Origin: Gnetum montanum
Lineage: Eukaryota; Streptophyta; Gnetopsida; Gnetales; Gnetaceae
Assembly: GCA_015680685.1 (NCBI GenBank)
Contig: MNCI01007659.1
Span: 74,848 to 138,847 of the forward strand
DNA length: 64,000 nt
Direction: 5' to 3'
Shown: piece after piece, positions 48,400-64,000 of the stretch
How the letters are laid out: each line of letters starts with the position of its first letter
Position numbering within the stretch: the stretch's first letter is position 1
Notes under the pieces: model-generated
The model's input: only the letters and a program-made list of their open reading frames with translations
What the model was told of the DNA's origin: nothing
Database searches by the model: none
Program-made: the position numbers and the translations under genes

Positions 48400-49522
48400 C
48401 CCTTCTCAGAGGTATTATGTGCACTAGTCATTCTTAGTTCATGGAAGGGTTTGGTTTGTTGCACATTGACTAGTAATCTCTTATCAGGCTCTCAGGTTTG
48501 TATATGGTCATGGCCTCTGAAGGAAATGTTGTATGAATAATGTAAGGTCCTTTCCATAGTGTTTGAAATTTTGTGTGTTGTGGCACATGTGTGGGGTTCT
48601 AGTAGAGGACCTTATCTCCTAGTTGATACTTAACCTTTCGAATTTTCAAGTCATGACATTACTTGTTATATGCCTTGTTCAACTCATTTGATGACAGGGT
48701 AGCTAATCGATTTTTTTCTAGCACGTTTAAACTTGCCAACCTTTGTTTTTGTGCTAGATCAAAGTCGAGGTGGAGGTCACCAGCCATGGATAGTGTACGG
48801 AGCTCGGTTTGAATTGGAAGCTTTGGAAGTTTTCAGTACACTAACTCATAGGGAGAGTAGCCTATAGGGAGTTTCCAAGTGGAGCAGTATGCCCAAAGAG
48901 CATCATTCAGTTTAGTGCTCCAATCTCGCCTATACTTGCTAATTATCCTTGTCAATATTTTAGTGATCTCCCTATTAGTGACCTTAGCTTGTCCATTAGC
49001 TTGGGGGTGATAAGGTGTAGTCAATTTATGTTCAACCCCTAAGCGTTGCATTAACTTCCAGAAAGTTGCACCTGTGAAGTGTGTTCCATTATCCGCAATA
49101 AGTGCACGTGGCACACCAAACCTATTTACGATTTATAGTTGCACAAATCGTGCAACTATAGATGATGTGTACTCTATAACAGCAGCTGCTTCAGCCCATT
49201 TCGTTAGATATTCTACGGCAACAATGATGTAAGCTTTTCCATTGGACATTGGTGTAATGGGCCCCATAAAGTCTATTCCCCAAATGTCGAAGGGTTCTAA
49301 AGGTTGAATCCATTGTTGCGAACCCTCCATTCTAGCAGTCATTCCCCCATCACGTTCACAGTGCTCACAAGATTGGACAAATTGATGGGCATCCCAAAAT
49401 AATATTGGCCAATAATATCTTACAAGCAAGATTTTAATAGCCATTCGTCTCCCTGCATAGTGACCCCCACAAAGGCCCTCATGAGCATCTTGGAGAACTC
49501 TTAATTGGTCCACCTTAGGCAC
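48400..49522 (-). pseudogene. Integrase domain of element A pol
   Basis: Frame 49522-49133 (129 codons) holds the zinc-binding motif HEGLCGGHYAGRRMAIK to CEHCERD and the core EPFDIWGIDFMGPITPMS with the first Asp. Frame 49114-48833 (93 codons) holds LIADNGTHFTG with the second Asp, then PYHPQANGQAKVTNREI, where the third catalytic residue Glu is Lys. The C-terminal part reaches about 48400. Only a short break separates the two frames. Confidence 0.9.
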
Positions 49523-49528
49523 GCACCA

Positions 49529-50458
49529 TCAAACCAAGCCATCAGAACACACTTTGTAAAGTTGTCCATTGATCTCCATGAAGTATTTGGCTCTATGAAG
49601 AAACTGTTGTTTCTTCCTAAAGTCTAACTCCTGTGGTGTTTGTTGGGTAAGGAGATAGGTGAGAATGCTACTATACCAATTCATCTCCATGGGTTGGTTA
49701 TTCACTACACCAGCAAAGAGGGCTTCATCAGGAAAATGATCGGACATTACATATTCATCCTCTTTGCTATCCCAGTGTAACCGAGATAAATGATCTACAA
49801 CTACGTTCTTAGCGCCCTTTCGATCGATCATCGTTAGATCTAACTCTTATAGGATTACCAGCCATCGTATAATACGAGGGCTAACCGTTGGCTTGTTCAT
49901 GAGGAACCGGATTGCACTATGATCCATATGGATGAACACTTTGTAACCTAACACATAATGCCTAAACTTATCCAATGCAAACACTACAGCCATTAATTCT
50001 TTTTCTGTATTTGTGTAGTTAAGTTGTGCACCGGTGATACTCCTACTTGCATAGTGGATGTAGTAAGGATGTTTTTGGTCATCTAACTGTGTAAGTACGG
50101 CTCCTAAGGCATAATTGGATGCGTCAGTCATTATATGGAACAATCTGGACTAGTTAGGGGCTTGTAGAATGGGAGCTTCTACAAGCTTTTATTTCAGAGT
50201 CTGGAATGCTCGTTCATATTCCCTGATCCATTCGAATGGTGCATCCTTCTTCATTAGCTCTACAAACAGTTTGGAAATCTTGGAGAAGTTCTCAATGAAT
50301 CTCCTATAGTAGCCAATGTGTCCAAGGAATGATCGAATGTCTTTGATAGTTTCCAATTGACGAGTGATTCCTTGGATGACCCTAACTTTATCTAGGTCTA
50401 CCTCTATTCCTGAATGTGAAATCTTATGCCCAAGTACTATGCCTTCTTGAACCATCAA
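49529..50458 (-). pseudogene. RNase H and RT thumb of element A pol
   Basis: Frames 50458-50189 (VQEGIVLGHKISHSGIEVD, SFLGHIGYYRRFIENFSKIS), 50143-49847 (ASNYALGAVLTQLDDQKHPY, YVLGYKVFIHMDHSAIRFLM) and 49831-49529 form the RT thumb, RNase H and the tether to integrase. These are the best preserved of all copies, with only a few stops between frames. Confidence 0.9.
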
Positions 50459-50470
50459 ATGGCTTTTCTA

Positions 50471-51411
50471 CTAGTTGAGCCTTAAGTTGGTTTCTACGCA
50501 TCTTTTCAGCACTTGCTCTAATTGGTCCAAGGCTTGATAAAAGCTTGTTTCATAAGTGGAGAAGTCTTCCATAAAGACTTCCACTCCATTTCCTATTTGT
50601 TGTTGGAATATACTTAGAACCAGGCATTGAAATGTGGTAGGAGCATTGCACAAGCCAAACAGCATTTGTTTATATGCAAACGTTCCCCAAAGACTGGTGA
50701 ATGTTGTCTTGGCTTGATCTTCTGGGACTATCTGTATTTGGTTGTATTCACTATAGCCATCCAGAAAACTATAATAGCGANTAAGCTGTTCTATTTCTTC
50801 TTTTACTATTTGCTTCAATTTTGGGTTTAATCGCCTTTGCAGTTGTTTTTGAGGTTTCATGGAGGGGTCAGTGTAAATCCTATGCTGGCATATCCTAGGA
50901 TCTATTCCAGTTAACTCNCAATGGGATATATGAACCAAGCCTTAATAAGCTGTTCTATTTCATCTTTTACTATTTGCTTCAATTTTGGGTTTAATCGCCT
51001 TTGCAGTTGTTTTTGAGGTTTCATGGAGGGGTCAGTGTAAATCCTATGCTGGCATATCCTAGGATCTATTCCAGTTAACTCGGGGTATAACCAGGCAAAG
51101 GCTTTTGACCACTTGTTTATCACTTTCAACAGTCTTTCTTTTTGTTTGGGAATAAGTCTTGCGTTAATGATCAATAGTTTTCCATTTTCGAGGGTCATAT
51201 ACTCCAAATCGGTGGGTAATGGTTTCAAACCTAGGGGCTCTTGTTTAAATCTCTCAGGAATTTCCAACTTCCCCCAATTGATGTTTTCAAGGTTAAGGCT
51301 TGGAATTTGGCAGCGAACTTGCTCTAGTGCATCTATGCTTTCAATGTAAGCACTAGATATCCCCTCAGTTAGTTCCATGCATGTTAGTGAGTTGCTCTCT
51401 TGATCAACCAT
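50471..51411 (-). pseudogene. Reverse transcriptase of element A pol, misassembled
   Basis: Frame 51411-50919 holds the N-terminal linker (QEPLGLKPLPTDLEYMTL, PKLKQIVKDEIEQLIKAWFI). Frame 50780-50471 holds YYSFLDGYSEYNQIQIVPED and FGLCNAPTTFQ with the active-site box VFMEDFSTYE. Between them N at 50918 and 50781 enclose a repeat of about 136 bases of the linker, and the block with KWRVCIDFRLLN, present in C and D, is missing. The RT is therefore incomplete because of assembly, not necessarily in the genome. Confidence 0.85.
50782..51080. other. Assembly artefact: repeated 136 bases with single N joins
   Basis: 50782-50917 and 50945-51080 are almost identical (TAAGCTGTTCTATTTC to GATCTATTCCAGTTAACTC), separated and preceded by single N. 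The order is impossible for an RT domain, so a contig end was inserted twice. Confidence 0.85.
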
Positions 51412-51849
51412 CAGCCACTAGGTGTCTTCTTGTCGTGTGACTGCTGCATATAGGCACTTTTGTATATTAATGTCTTGTGCACACCAATTGCATGCAAGCA
51501 ATGCTAAACTTTGCATAACCCATGATCTCTGCACGCAATTGCACATTGTGTCACTATATGCGATGCATGGAACTTTCTTCTTCTCAATCTTTCCAAAAGT
51601 GTTTTTCTTGGATATTTCCAGGGAAAGATCACGGATTCCCAGGCGTGCATCTATAGTACTTAGTCATGCTCTTCCCATTATTATTGGGAAGTCCCATTTA
51701 TCATCATTCACTTGTATTACTAGGAAATCAGCTCAATACGACCACCCACACACAGTGGTAACGATGTCCTCCACTAGTCCCAAGGGAACAATGATGGACT
51801 GGTCAGCCAGCTCTAGTTGAATATTACTCTTCCTTAATGGAGGCAAGTT

Positions 51850-52344
51850 CTAGGCTTTGTACATCTCTTGTGATATTAAATTGACTCCGGAACCTGAGTC
51901 CAGAAGAGCTTTACATGGTTCATTCCCAATGACTTGGAGATAGATTAGAGGGCTCCCAAGATCAGAGAATTTCCTGGAAAGGTGGCCCACCTTAATCCAA
52001 TCAGTAACGACATGTGTTAACATAACCATATGCGTTGAGCTCGGTGTTTGATTTGAAGGAAGCCCTGAAGCCATAATTGATGGGGAGGCATTCAAAGGTT
52101 CAATCTCTTGTGGTTGTGAGGGCTTGGTTGGACTGTTGGTTCTGAAGAAAGATCTTCTCTTCATACAGTTGTTAGAACCAGCAGTGGATTGAAGAGTCAC
52201 AGCCTCATAGCATTGCGTTGCTATGGTTGAGTGGGGAGTTCCCCTTGCATCGCTGGAGCGAGTGGTAATGGAGCTATCGGTGTCCACTTGTATGTCTAAG
52301 TTGCAGATGGATTTGAAAGGTGATATGTCTATGGGTATTGCCAC
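51850..52344 (-). pseudogene. Aspartic protease and gag-pol linker of element A
   Basis: The 164-codon open frame ends with GNEPCKALLDSGSGVNLISQ, an intact retropepsin D-S-G site. It is the only copy here in which this motif is unaltered. The N-terminal part is Ser/Thr/Pro-rich linker. Confidence 0.85.
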
Positions 52345-52349
52345 TTGTA

Positions 52350-54565
52350 TTACTAGGAGAAGGAGTCCTATAATAATCCCGAGTTTGATAGTGATGTTGT
52401 GGTGTCACATGACCAACAGAGTCACGTGGAGAGATTGACTACTACACATAGTAGCCATATGGATCCGATTGCTAGTAGGGGTATTGTTGCCTTGGTGGTG
52501 ACATCCCCCATGACTGTGGGTATTGCCACTGTTGATGTTGCTCAACAAGTTGTGGTGTAGTTCCACTTGGATAATATGTTGAAGGTTGGTGGAACTACCT
52601 TGGGAATACGGTAACCGTCAGGGTGCTTGTTGTTTATTAAGTCATGGGTTGAGTGCATACACCTCAGACTCTTGTAAATGTAAGATCACTGGGCAACATC
52701 CCTTAGGATGGTTGTATTGGCATATCTCACATCCATCGTCACTCTTCTTTTCTGAATCCACAACCTCTTCAATGATGGCCATTTTGCCCTTACCTTTGTT
52801 ACGTGCATTGTCCACTTCTCTCTTTTTCTTTTTGTTATAGTCACTACCTCACTTCTTAGACTCCTCTACGATTTTAAGAACAATTTCAAACCTACTATCC
52901 AAGGAGTCCCACATTTGATCTACCTTTCCCGATACTTCTGTTGTTAACTTTTGGAGTGGTAAATTTTTCCTATTCACCATCTCTTTGAGTGGTTACTCTT
53001 CCTCCTCTTCACAAAATCTCACTCCCCTTTTTCAGAGGGAAGAATATCGATTGTATTCTTCCGCACTTTCTCTCCTACGTAGCTCCCCTTCTTCCTTGCC
53101 TACTTGCTCTAGCAATCTATGAACCTGATGAGACCTACGCGCTGATAATCTCCCTTGGGCATATGTTCCAAGGATTCTCCTTGTTTCATGCCTAAGTCCA
53201 TCCACGAGATGGCGTAGTTGATCCCACTGTAAATAACCATGGCGAGGACAACGATGTAACAATGTGTAATAGCGGCCCATGGCAGCATCCAAGGGTTCAT
53301 GATTTCCTTGCTTCCATCCTTGGATTTGCTTTCGCAAGTTAGACACTCAGGATTATGTTTGATACTTATCATTAAATAGTTCTAACATTGTACTCCACCT
53401 CCGAATGGATTCCGATTCTAAGGACCGGTACCAGCTTTTAGCTTCTTTCACTAGTGTCCTTGAGAACAAGTTTAGTTTTTACCTTTCGTTTTCTATGTTC
53501 TGCAAGGCACATGCATCGTGGAATGCTTGTAAATGGTTTTGAGGATCAACGTTGTATCCCCCTTCAAATCATGGGATATTGTTCATGTCTAACCTCTTGA
53601 TCCTACTATCCTTTTGGTGCCTTGTTAGAACTCTTACGGCCTCTGTTATATCCAACATGCTTCTGGTTGCGAGTAGGGATTCTTCGTGGTCATCTCGTTC
53701 ATAGCGTCTGTGATGTCTATGCGGTTCCCTACTCTTCCTTCTTCTATGCCGTGATTCCCTAGAGTGCCCTCATCCTCGTTCTGGATTGTCACATCGATGT
53801 TTTTCACTCTATTTTCCTTTATCCTCATAGTTAGTTTCCTTATGACTACGTCTGGACGTAAGGGGAGGATGAATGTGATGATCAAGGTGAAGAAGAAGGA
53901 GAACCATCGCCATGACAGTGTTTTCTACCTTCTCTTCAATGGCCTTGGCCTTGATCGTTATTACGATCAAAACGTCCATCCTTATTGTGTGTTTGTGTTT
54001 TCTCATTGAACACTTCATGTTCGTGGGGATCAGAACCAGGGTTGTGAACCGCGGAGTGGAGGTTTTGATACACCATGTCCTAACCATCATTAGGAGGGGA
54101 AACATCGTTTGGTGGAGAACCTGTTGAAACCAGTTCACCATCCCCAATTTTGCTTAAAATGTGGAGGGTGTTATGGGGCCATTTACCCTTCAAGGATGCG
54201 TGGTAATTCTCCTGTCGCAAGTCCCATTGACGTTGCGCTTCTGTGGGATGATAGTCCCTTGTGTCATGATCGCATGCAACATATTCCATGTATAAAAGCA
54301 GCATGCCTATTCGTGTGAGAGCACGGAGCATGTTGGGGACTGATTGGTCTAGAGGCAACACTATGTTACCCTCCAAGTCTCTCCAACACAGTTGTTCATC
54401 TTGGTAGAGGATAAAGGTGAAATCGGGCACATACTCATCGTGATGAGTATATACTACCTGAAATTATTGAGGAACTGGCAGATCTTGGTTACTTGTGTTA
54501 TGTCGTCGACTGTCTCTTGTGTTAGTCCTAGGGGGTGAAGTGCTCTTGTGTGAAGAAGAAAACAT
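52350..54565 (-). pseudogene. gag of element A
   Basis: ATG at 54565 (MFSSSHKSTSPPRTN), then THHDEYVPDFTFIL and the frame 54430-54080 (CWRDLEGNIVLPLDQS). The frame 53346-53032 (WKQGNHEPLDAAMGRYYTLL, LVDGLRHETRRILGTYAQG) is the retrotransposon gag/capsid region. Near 52735-52690 lies a zinc-knuckle-like CEICQYNHPKGCCP. Stops and shifts divide it, yet long parts remain readable. Confidence 0.8.
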
Positions 54566-54694
54566 TTTCGTCTTATTCGGTGTGCGATTTACCGTTGTCT
54601 TATCTTTCCTTTAATCAACCCTAAGGGTTCGTTCTAACGTTCCAACGATATGGATGATTCCCTATGTTCTACATAGCACACAAATAACTAAGTC

Positions 54695-54710
54695 GTCGGC
54701 AACAGTGCCA
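54695..54710 (-). promoter_or_regulatory. Primer-binding site of element A (tRNA-Asp type)
   Basis: The minus strand reads TGGCACTGTTGCCGAC, two bases inside the LTR end. It differs from TGGCGCCGTTGCCGGG at a few positions, the first two being transitions at CpG. Confidence 0.8.
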
Positions 54711-54711
54711 A

Positions 54712-55590
54712 TGATGAGTGGCGAGGTACCCCTACACTCAACCATACAAATACAAGCGTTTCACGCACGATCTAGTCGAATTCCAAGGACTAAGTGCCTA
54801 TGCATCTTTGTGGAACAATGATGGGTTGGTTAATCGTTGTCTTCCCAAACTTACTTGTATGTCACGATTGTATGGTTAAGTAAGCTTGAGGCATATGATT
54901 TTTATAGCTTTTATGTTTTTATGTCCTGCTACTAATAAGGGAGGAGAGAGAAAGATAACTAAGTGACTAATTTAACTTAACTACTGATTAACTAGGCTTT
55001 AAATTAATCTTAACACTAGTATCCATTCTCACTTGCCATACACATCCTGAACCAACACAACACTACTGGGATTACCAAACGCTAATCGTTACTGGGTTAC
55101 CAAGTGTTACACATGCTCGAAGTGATCGTACTGTGTGCTAATAATAGAAATGTAAAGTGCATAAAATAAAATAAAATGAATGCAGAAGAAAATAAAATAA
55201 AGGAAATGAGTAAAAAAACAAATCTCAAGTGCTGCAAGGATGAATCCAAGAGCTCGTTTTTATTGCCGTACACAAGGTGTGCTCACGTACACAATGGAAT
55301 AAAGATCCGTCCACACTTAGACCTCCTGTTGCGGGCACTTGGCTAGAGTTTCGCTACTTCCTCTTCTGAATTCTTCTTCTTTATTCTTCTTCTTGACTTC
55401 CCCCTATTGCGTGCCTAGGCACTATATTTATAGGCTTGGGAGCAACTACTCTAATAATTACAAAAAATTGCCACTCTAATAATAACCATTTTAATAATTA
55501 GAGTAACTGCTCTAATAATAACCACTCTAATAATTAGAGTAACCACCCTAATAATAACCACTCTAATTATTAAAGTACCCGCTCTCATCA
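54712..55590 (-). repeat. 5' LTR of element A
   Basis: 879 bases with ends TGATGAG/CTCATCA. The TATA box on the minus strand is at 55425-55432 (TATAAATA). The palindrome array is at 55444-55580. Confidence 0.9.
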
Positions 55591-55759
55591 ATAAAATACA
55601 TAAAAATTATAAAATATAAAATTATAAATATCTTTTTCTCTCTTTCTCCACAGAATTGAATTGTATTATATATATTATAATATATTTTACACTTCAAAAA
55701 ACAACATACATAAGTATTCTTGGTAATCCACTCAACATCATCTTTAAAGCTTACCACCA
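55591..55759 (+). repeat. 3' LTR of element B, second part, starting with the right target duplication of A
   Basis: The first five bases ATAAA repeat 45511-45515. The rest (ATTGAATTGTATTATATA, CCACTCAACATCATC) matches 35925-36101, the end of the 5' LTR of B. Confidence 0.85.
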
Positions 55760-55774
55760 AATCTCAAATGATTT

Positions 55775-55845
55775 TTTAAAAAATTTATAATTTATGTTCT
55801 ACCTAGTGGAATCAAACCTATGACCTAGGGTAAACCACATGCAAT
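55775..55845 (-). mobile_element. tRNA-derived SINE remnant
   Basis: On the minus strand CCTAGGTCATAGGTTTGATT continues to CCACTAGGTAG, with box B at 55808-55819 (AGGTTTGATTCC). It is the same family as 34258 and 32064. It lies directly beside the LTR end of B. Confidence 0.5.
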
Positions 55846-57810
55846 TTTCTTCTAAATAAAATGTACTATGATAAATTTGTGTAGAAGAAACAAATATAAA
55901 TATACAAATGTCATAGAGAAGGAATCAATCTTAGAAGACTAATCATGAGCATGATGCAAAAGTGAGTAAAACTACCCTAGACATTTTAATCATGTAAAAG
56001 GAACCTCATTAACGGTATCACTCACCAAAACCACTAGGGCTTCAAGCATAAAACAACTTTATTTGACATGAATGCACTTACTTTAAAATTAATTTATTGA
56101 ACCAGCACATTCAAATATTATAAATATTTGGTAAAAGTCACTTAAACCTGAGAATATAAACTTTCATAGCTTTAATGATTAGAACTGTTTGTTTAAATTG
56201 AATACAACCTTTCAAAAGGTTAACAAAATTTTTAGGAAGGTATCATTGTTTGTTTAAATTTTTGACCAACTTACTAAGGAAGAGGAACTAAGTTTTTTGG
56301 GACGTATTGTTGTTTGCTTAAATTTTGTACAAAGTAACAATTACTAAGGAAGAGCTACTAGAACACGTGAAAAAGACAACTCGAATTTCAATAATACTGA
56401 AAAATATGGGAAAAGAATAAGGAAAGATGATGCCAAAAAACTATAAATAAACAAAAACAAAATACAAAAGGTGAAAAACTCATGTTATCACCACATTTTG
56501 TTAAGAGAAAGCTATTAAGATGATAATGAAAAATAATGCCACGGAAAAATAATCCACAAACCTAGAGCAATCAAAGACGTAGGCCAGACAGATCCTGTTT
56601 ATTTTAAATAGGGAGCGCTTTAACGACGAAAGGCCACATATACTAATCTTACAAATCTTTCTCAGAAAATAAATATAAAAATGATGCTCCACTAATGCGG
56701 GCTTGCACAAACAACATGAAAAGTCTCTATTACTTTTACCATTAAACTTAAAGCCTACTTTAATTTCATTTAGAAACAGGCATCTCACATCCAAAATGTA
56801 AACATCAAAGACATTTCACATTCACATCATGGATGAGAGATGTCTACTGGAAAAAAAGAGAAGTACGATTAACCGCAAAGGAAACAGAGCTGATATGTGT
56901 CCAAATACACCGAATATATTTATTATGGTTAGTGATAGTGTTTACGTAAGTCCAACAGCAATACTGTTCTTTCAAAACCGTAAAAGAAGTTACTTGCGTT
57001 CTTAGTAGCTGTAGTAGTAGAGTTACGCAATTATAACGCAGCAAAGTAAACAGAACCATAAAAATTGCAATCATAAAATTTTAAATGGAATTTCCATGCA
57101 AATAAATGATAACCTACAATCAATTGTGCATGTTAAGAATAATTAATAATGAAGCTTCACAAAATAGCCAATGGGTAGTGAAAGCTCACTCGTTCTCTTG
57201 GCCTTCACTAATACAAATGGAGACTGGGCAGTATACCATCAATTTACATGATATTCTCAATTATATACAAGCACTGAGGTGCTGCCTGAAAAGAATTCCC
57301 ATAGCCCATGCGTCACAATGGTTGACGAGGGGCAAAAAATTGAGGAGCACCTTCTTTCCCAGGCTTCAAGGGAAAGAATGTTAAAAAATAATATATTGTA
57401 CAGAGTTCCTGCTTCCGAAGATGTTGGAGGTTTTCCATAATGCCTCCAACCTAAATGAAAGAACCATAATGAAAACTTTCGAATTCATTATTTCTTCCAG
57501 TTTGCTAGTAGTAGTAGATATTCAACTCTAGCAAAAATAAATTCTGTTATGAATGTCGAAAATCCACTAATATCAGCTACAGGGACCCTTAAGGAGCAGT
57601 AACACAGTATCTAACTTAGATGTCTCTGTAAGACAAGTTAAGTTGTTATCAAGGTTAGAGGATCATTCAAGTCAAGGGCCCCATGATAAAAGTTGTAATG
57701 GCCTCGTGACCTTAAAATCAGTGTTATAAACTAGAAAGAACACAGTCACCCAACGCCAGTGCAAGAATTGTTAGTATACAACTGGTTTTTGAAACAGTCA
57801 TCTGACCTGT
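55846..57810. other. Intergenic region and 3' flank of the demethylase gene
   Basis: No recognisable coding sequence. The high end probably contains the 3' untranslated part of the minus-strand gene at 57811. The frames 56501-56794 (minus) and 57106-57384 (plus) show no family signature. Confidence 0.45.
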
Positions 57811-63837
<6,027 letters not shown>

Positions 63838-64000
63838 CTAAATTGATGTCAACGAAATATCTTTACATTTGATTCAATACTAGCTTCTTCATCATATCTA
63901 TTTATTTACGAAACAACCCTTTCTGCACTTCAGTCATCAATGTTTGAATGATCATGTGAATGGCGCACGCATGTATAAGAAAAACGCACCCTAACAGAAG

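Larger units (their letters stand above)
45516..55590 (-). mobile_element. Complete Athila-like LTR retrotransposon (element A) nested in the LTR of B
   Basis: 10.1-kb minus-strand element with LTRs 45516-46455 and 54712-55590, 7-bp inverted LTR ends (TGATGAG/CTCATCA) and perfect 5-bp target duplications ATAAA. Order from high to low: LTR, tRNA-Asp primer site, gag, protease, RT, RNase H, integrase, doubled purine block, polypurine tract, LTR. It has the longest open pieces of all copies and is the youngest insertion, since it splits B. It is still broken: integrase Glu is Lys, the RT box reads FMEDFS, and gag has stops. Three single-N joins lie inside. Confidence 0.9.
34833..55759 (+). mobile_element. 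Athila-like LTR retrotransposon (element B), interrupted by element A
   Basis: Plus-strand element with 5' LTR 34833-36101, gag, protease, RT, RNase H, integrase to 41907, a 2.7-kb 3' region, polypurine tract 44577-44588, and a 3' LTR split into 44589-45515 and 55591-55759 by element A. The split LTR halves align in order with the uninterrupted 5' LTR, which proves the nesting. Every domain carries stops and changed catalytic residues; it is the most decayed of the full copies. Confidence 0.8.

Overview
The window is nuclear DNA from a seed plant with a large, repeat-rich genome. The evidence is stacked, decayed Ty3/gypsy LTR retrotransposons of Athila type, a Ty1/copia piece, a plant L1-type LINE piece, tRNA-derived SINE remnants, a dead G-type lectin S-receptor kinase fragment, and one spliced host gene for a plant JmjC histone demethylase most like Arabidopsis JMJ13. 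The species cannot be told from the sequence. Runs of N (single bases at 9906, 47400, 50781 and 50918; seven bases at 42656-42662) show a draft assembly.

Layout. 1-949: 3' LTR of a plus-strand element (F) whose body lies left of the window. 2929-14649: complete but decayed minus-strand Athila-like element (C), with two 899-bp LTRs and an extra coiled-coil reading frame after pol. 14651-15270: fragment of a lectin-type receptor kinase, followed by a Ty1/copia LTR, primer site and gag start (about 15290-16019). 16311-20110: truncated minus-strand gag-pol piece (E). 20110-29309: minus-strand element D with a mostly deleted 3' LTR. 29705-30574: isolated LTR of another minus-strand copy. 30575-34832: AT-rich intergenic DNA with SINE remnants. 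34833-55759: plus-strand element B. Its 3' LTR is split by the minus-strand element A (45516-55590), which still has perfect 5-bp target duplications (ATAAA). 57811-63837: the JMJ13-like gene on the minus strand, with ten coding exons visible and a LINE fragment inside its last intron.

How it fits together. All gypsy copies keep the order LTR, primer site, gag, protease, RT, RNase H, integrase, 3' region, polypurine tract, LTR. All carry stops, frameshifts or changed catalytic residues, so none looks able to move by itself. The 3' regions hold structures shared between copies: an internal copy of the polypurine tract, and a doubled block with a purine-rich centre. The demethylase gene has an open frame of 648 codons across ten exons with consistent splice phases and intact iron and 2-oxoglutarate residues, so it is probably functional. 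Its 5' end probably lies beyond the window.

Protein reads are by eye from the sequence. Family names rest on remembered domain signatures, not on searches.
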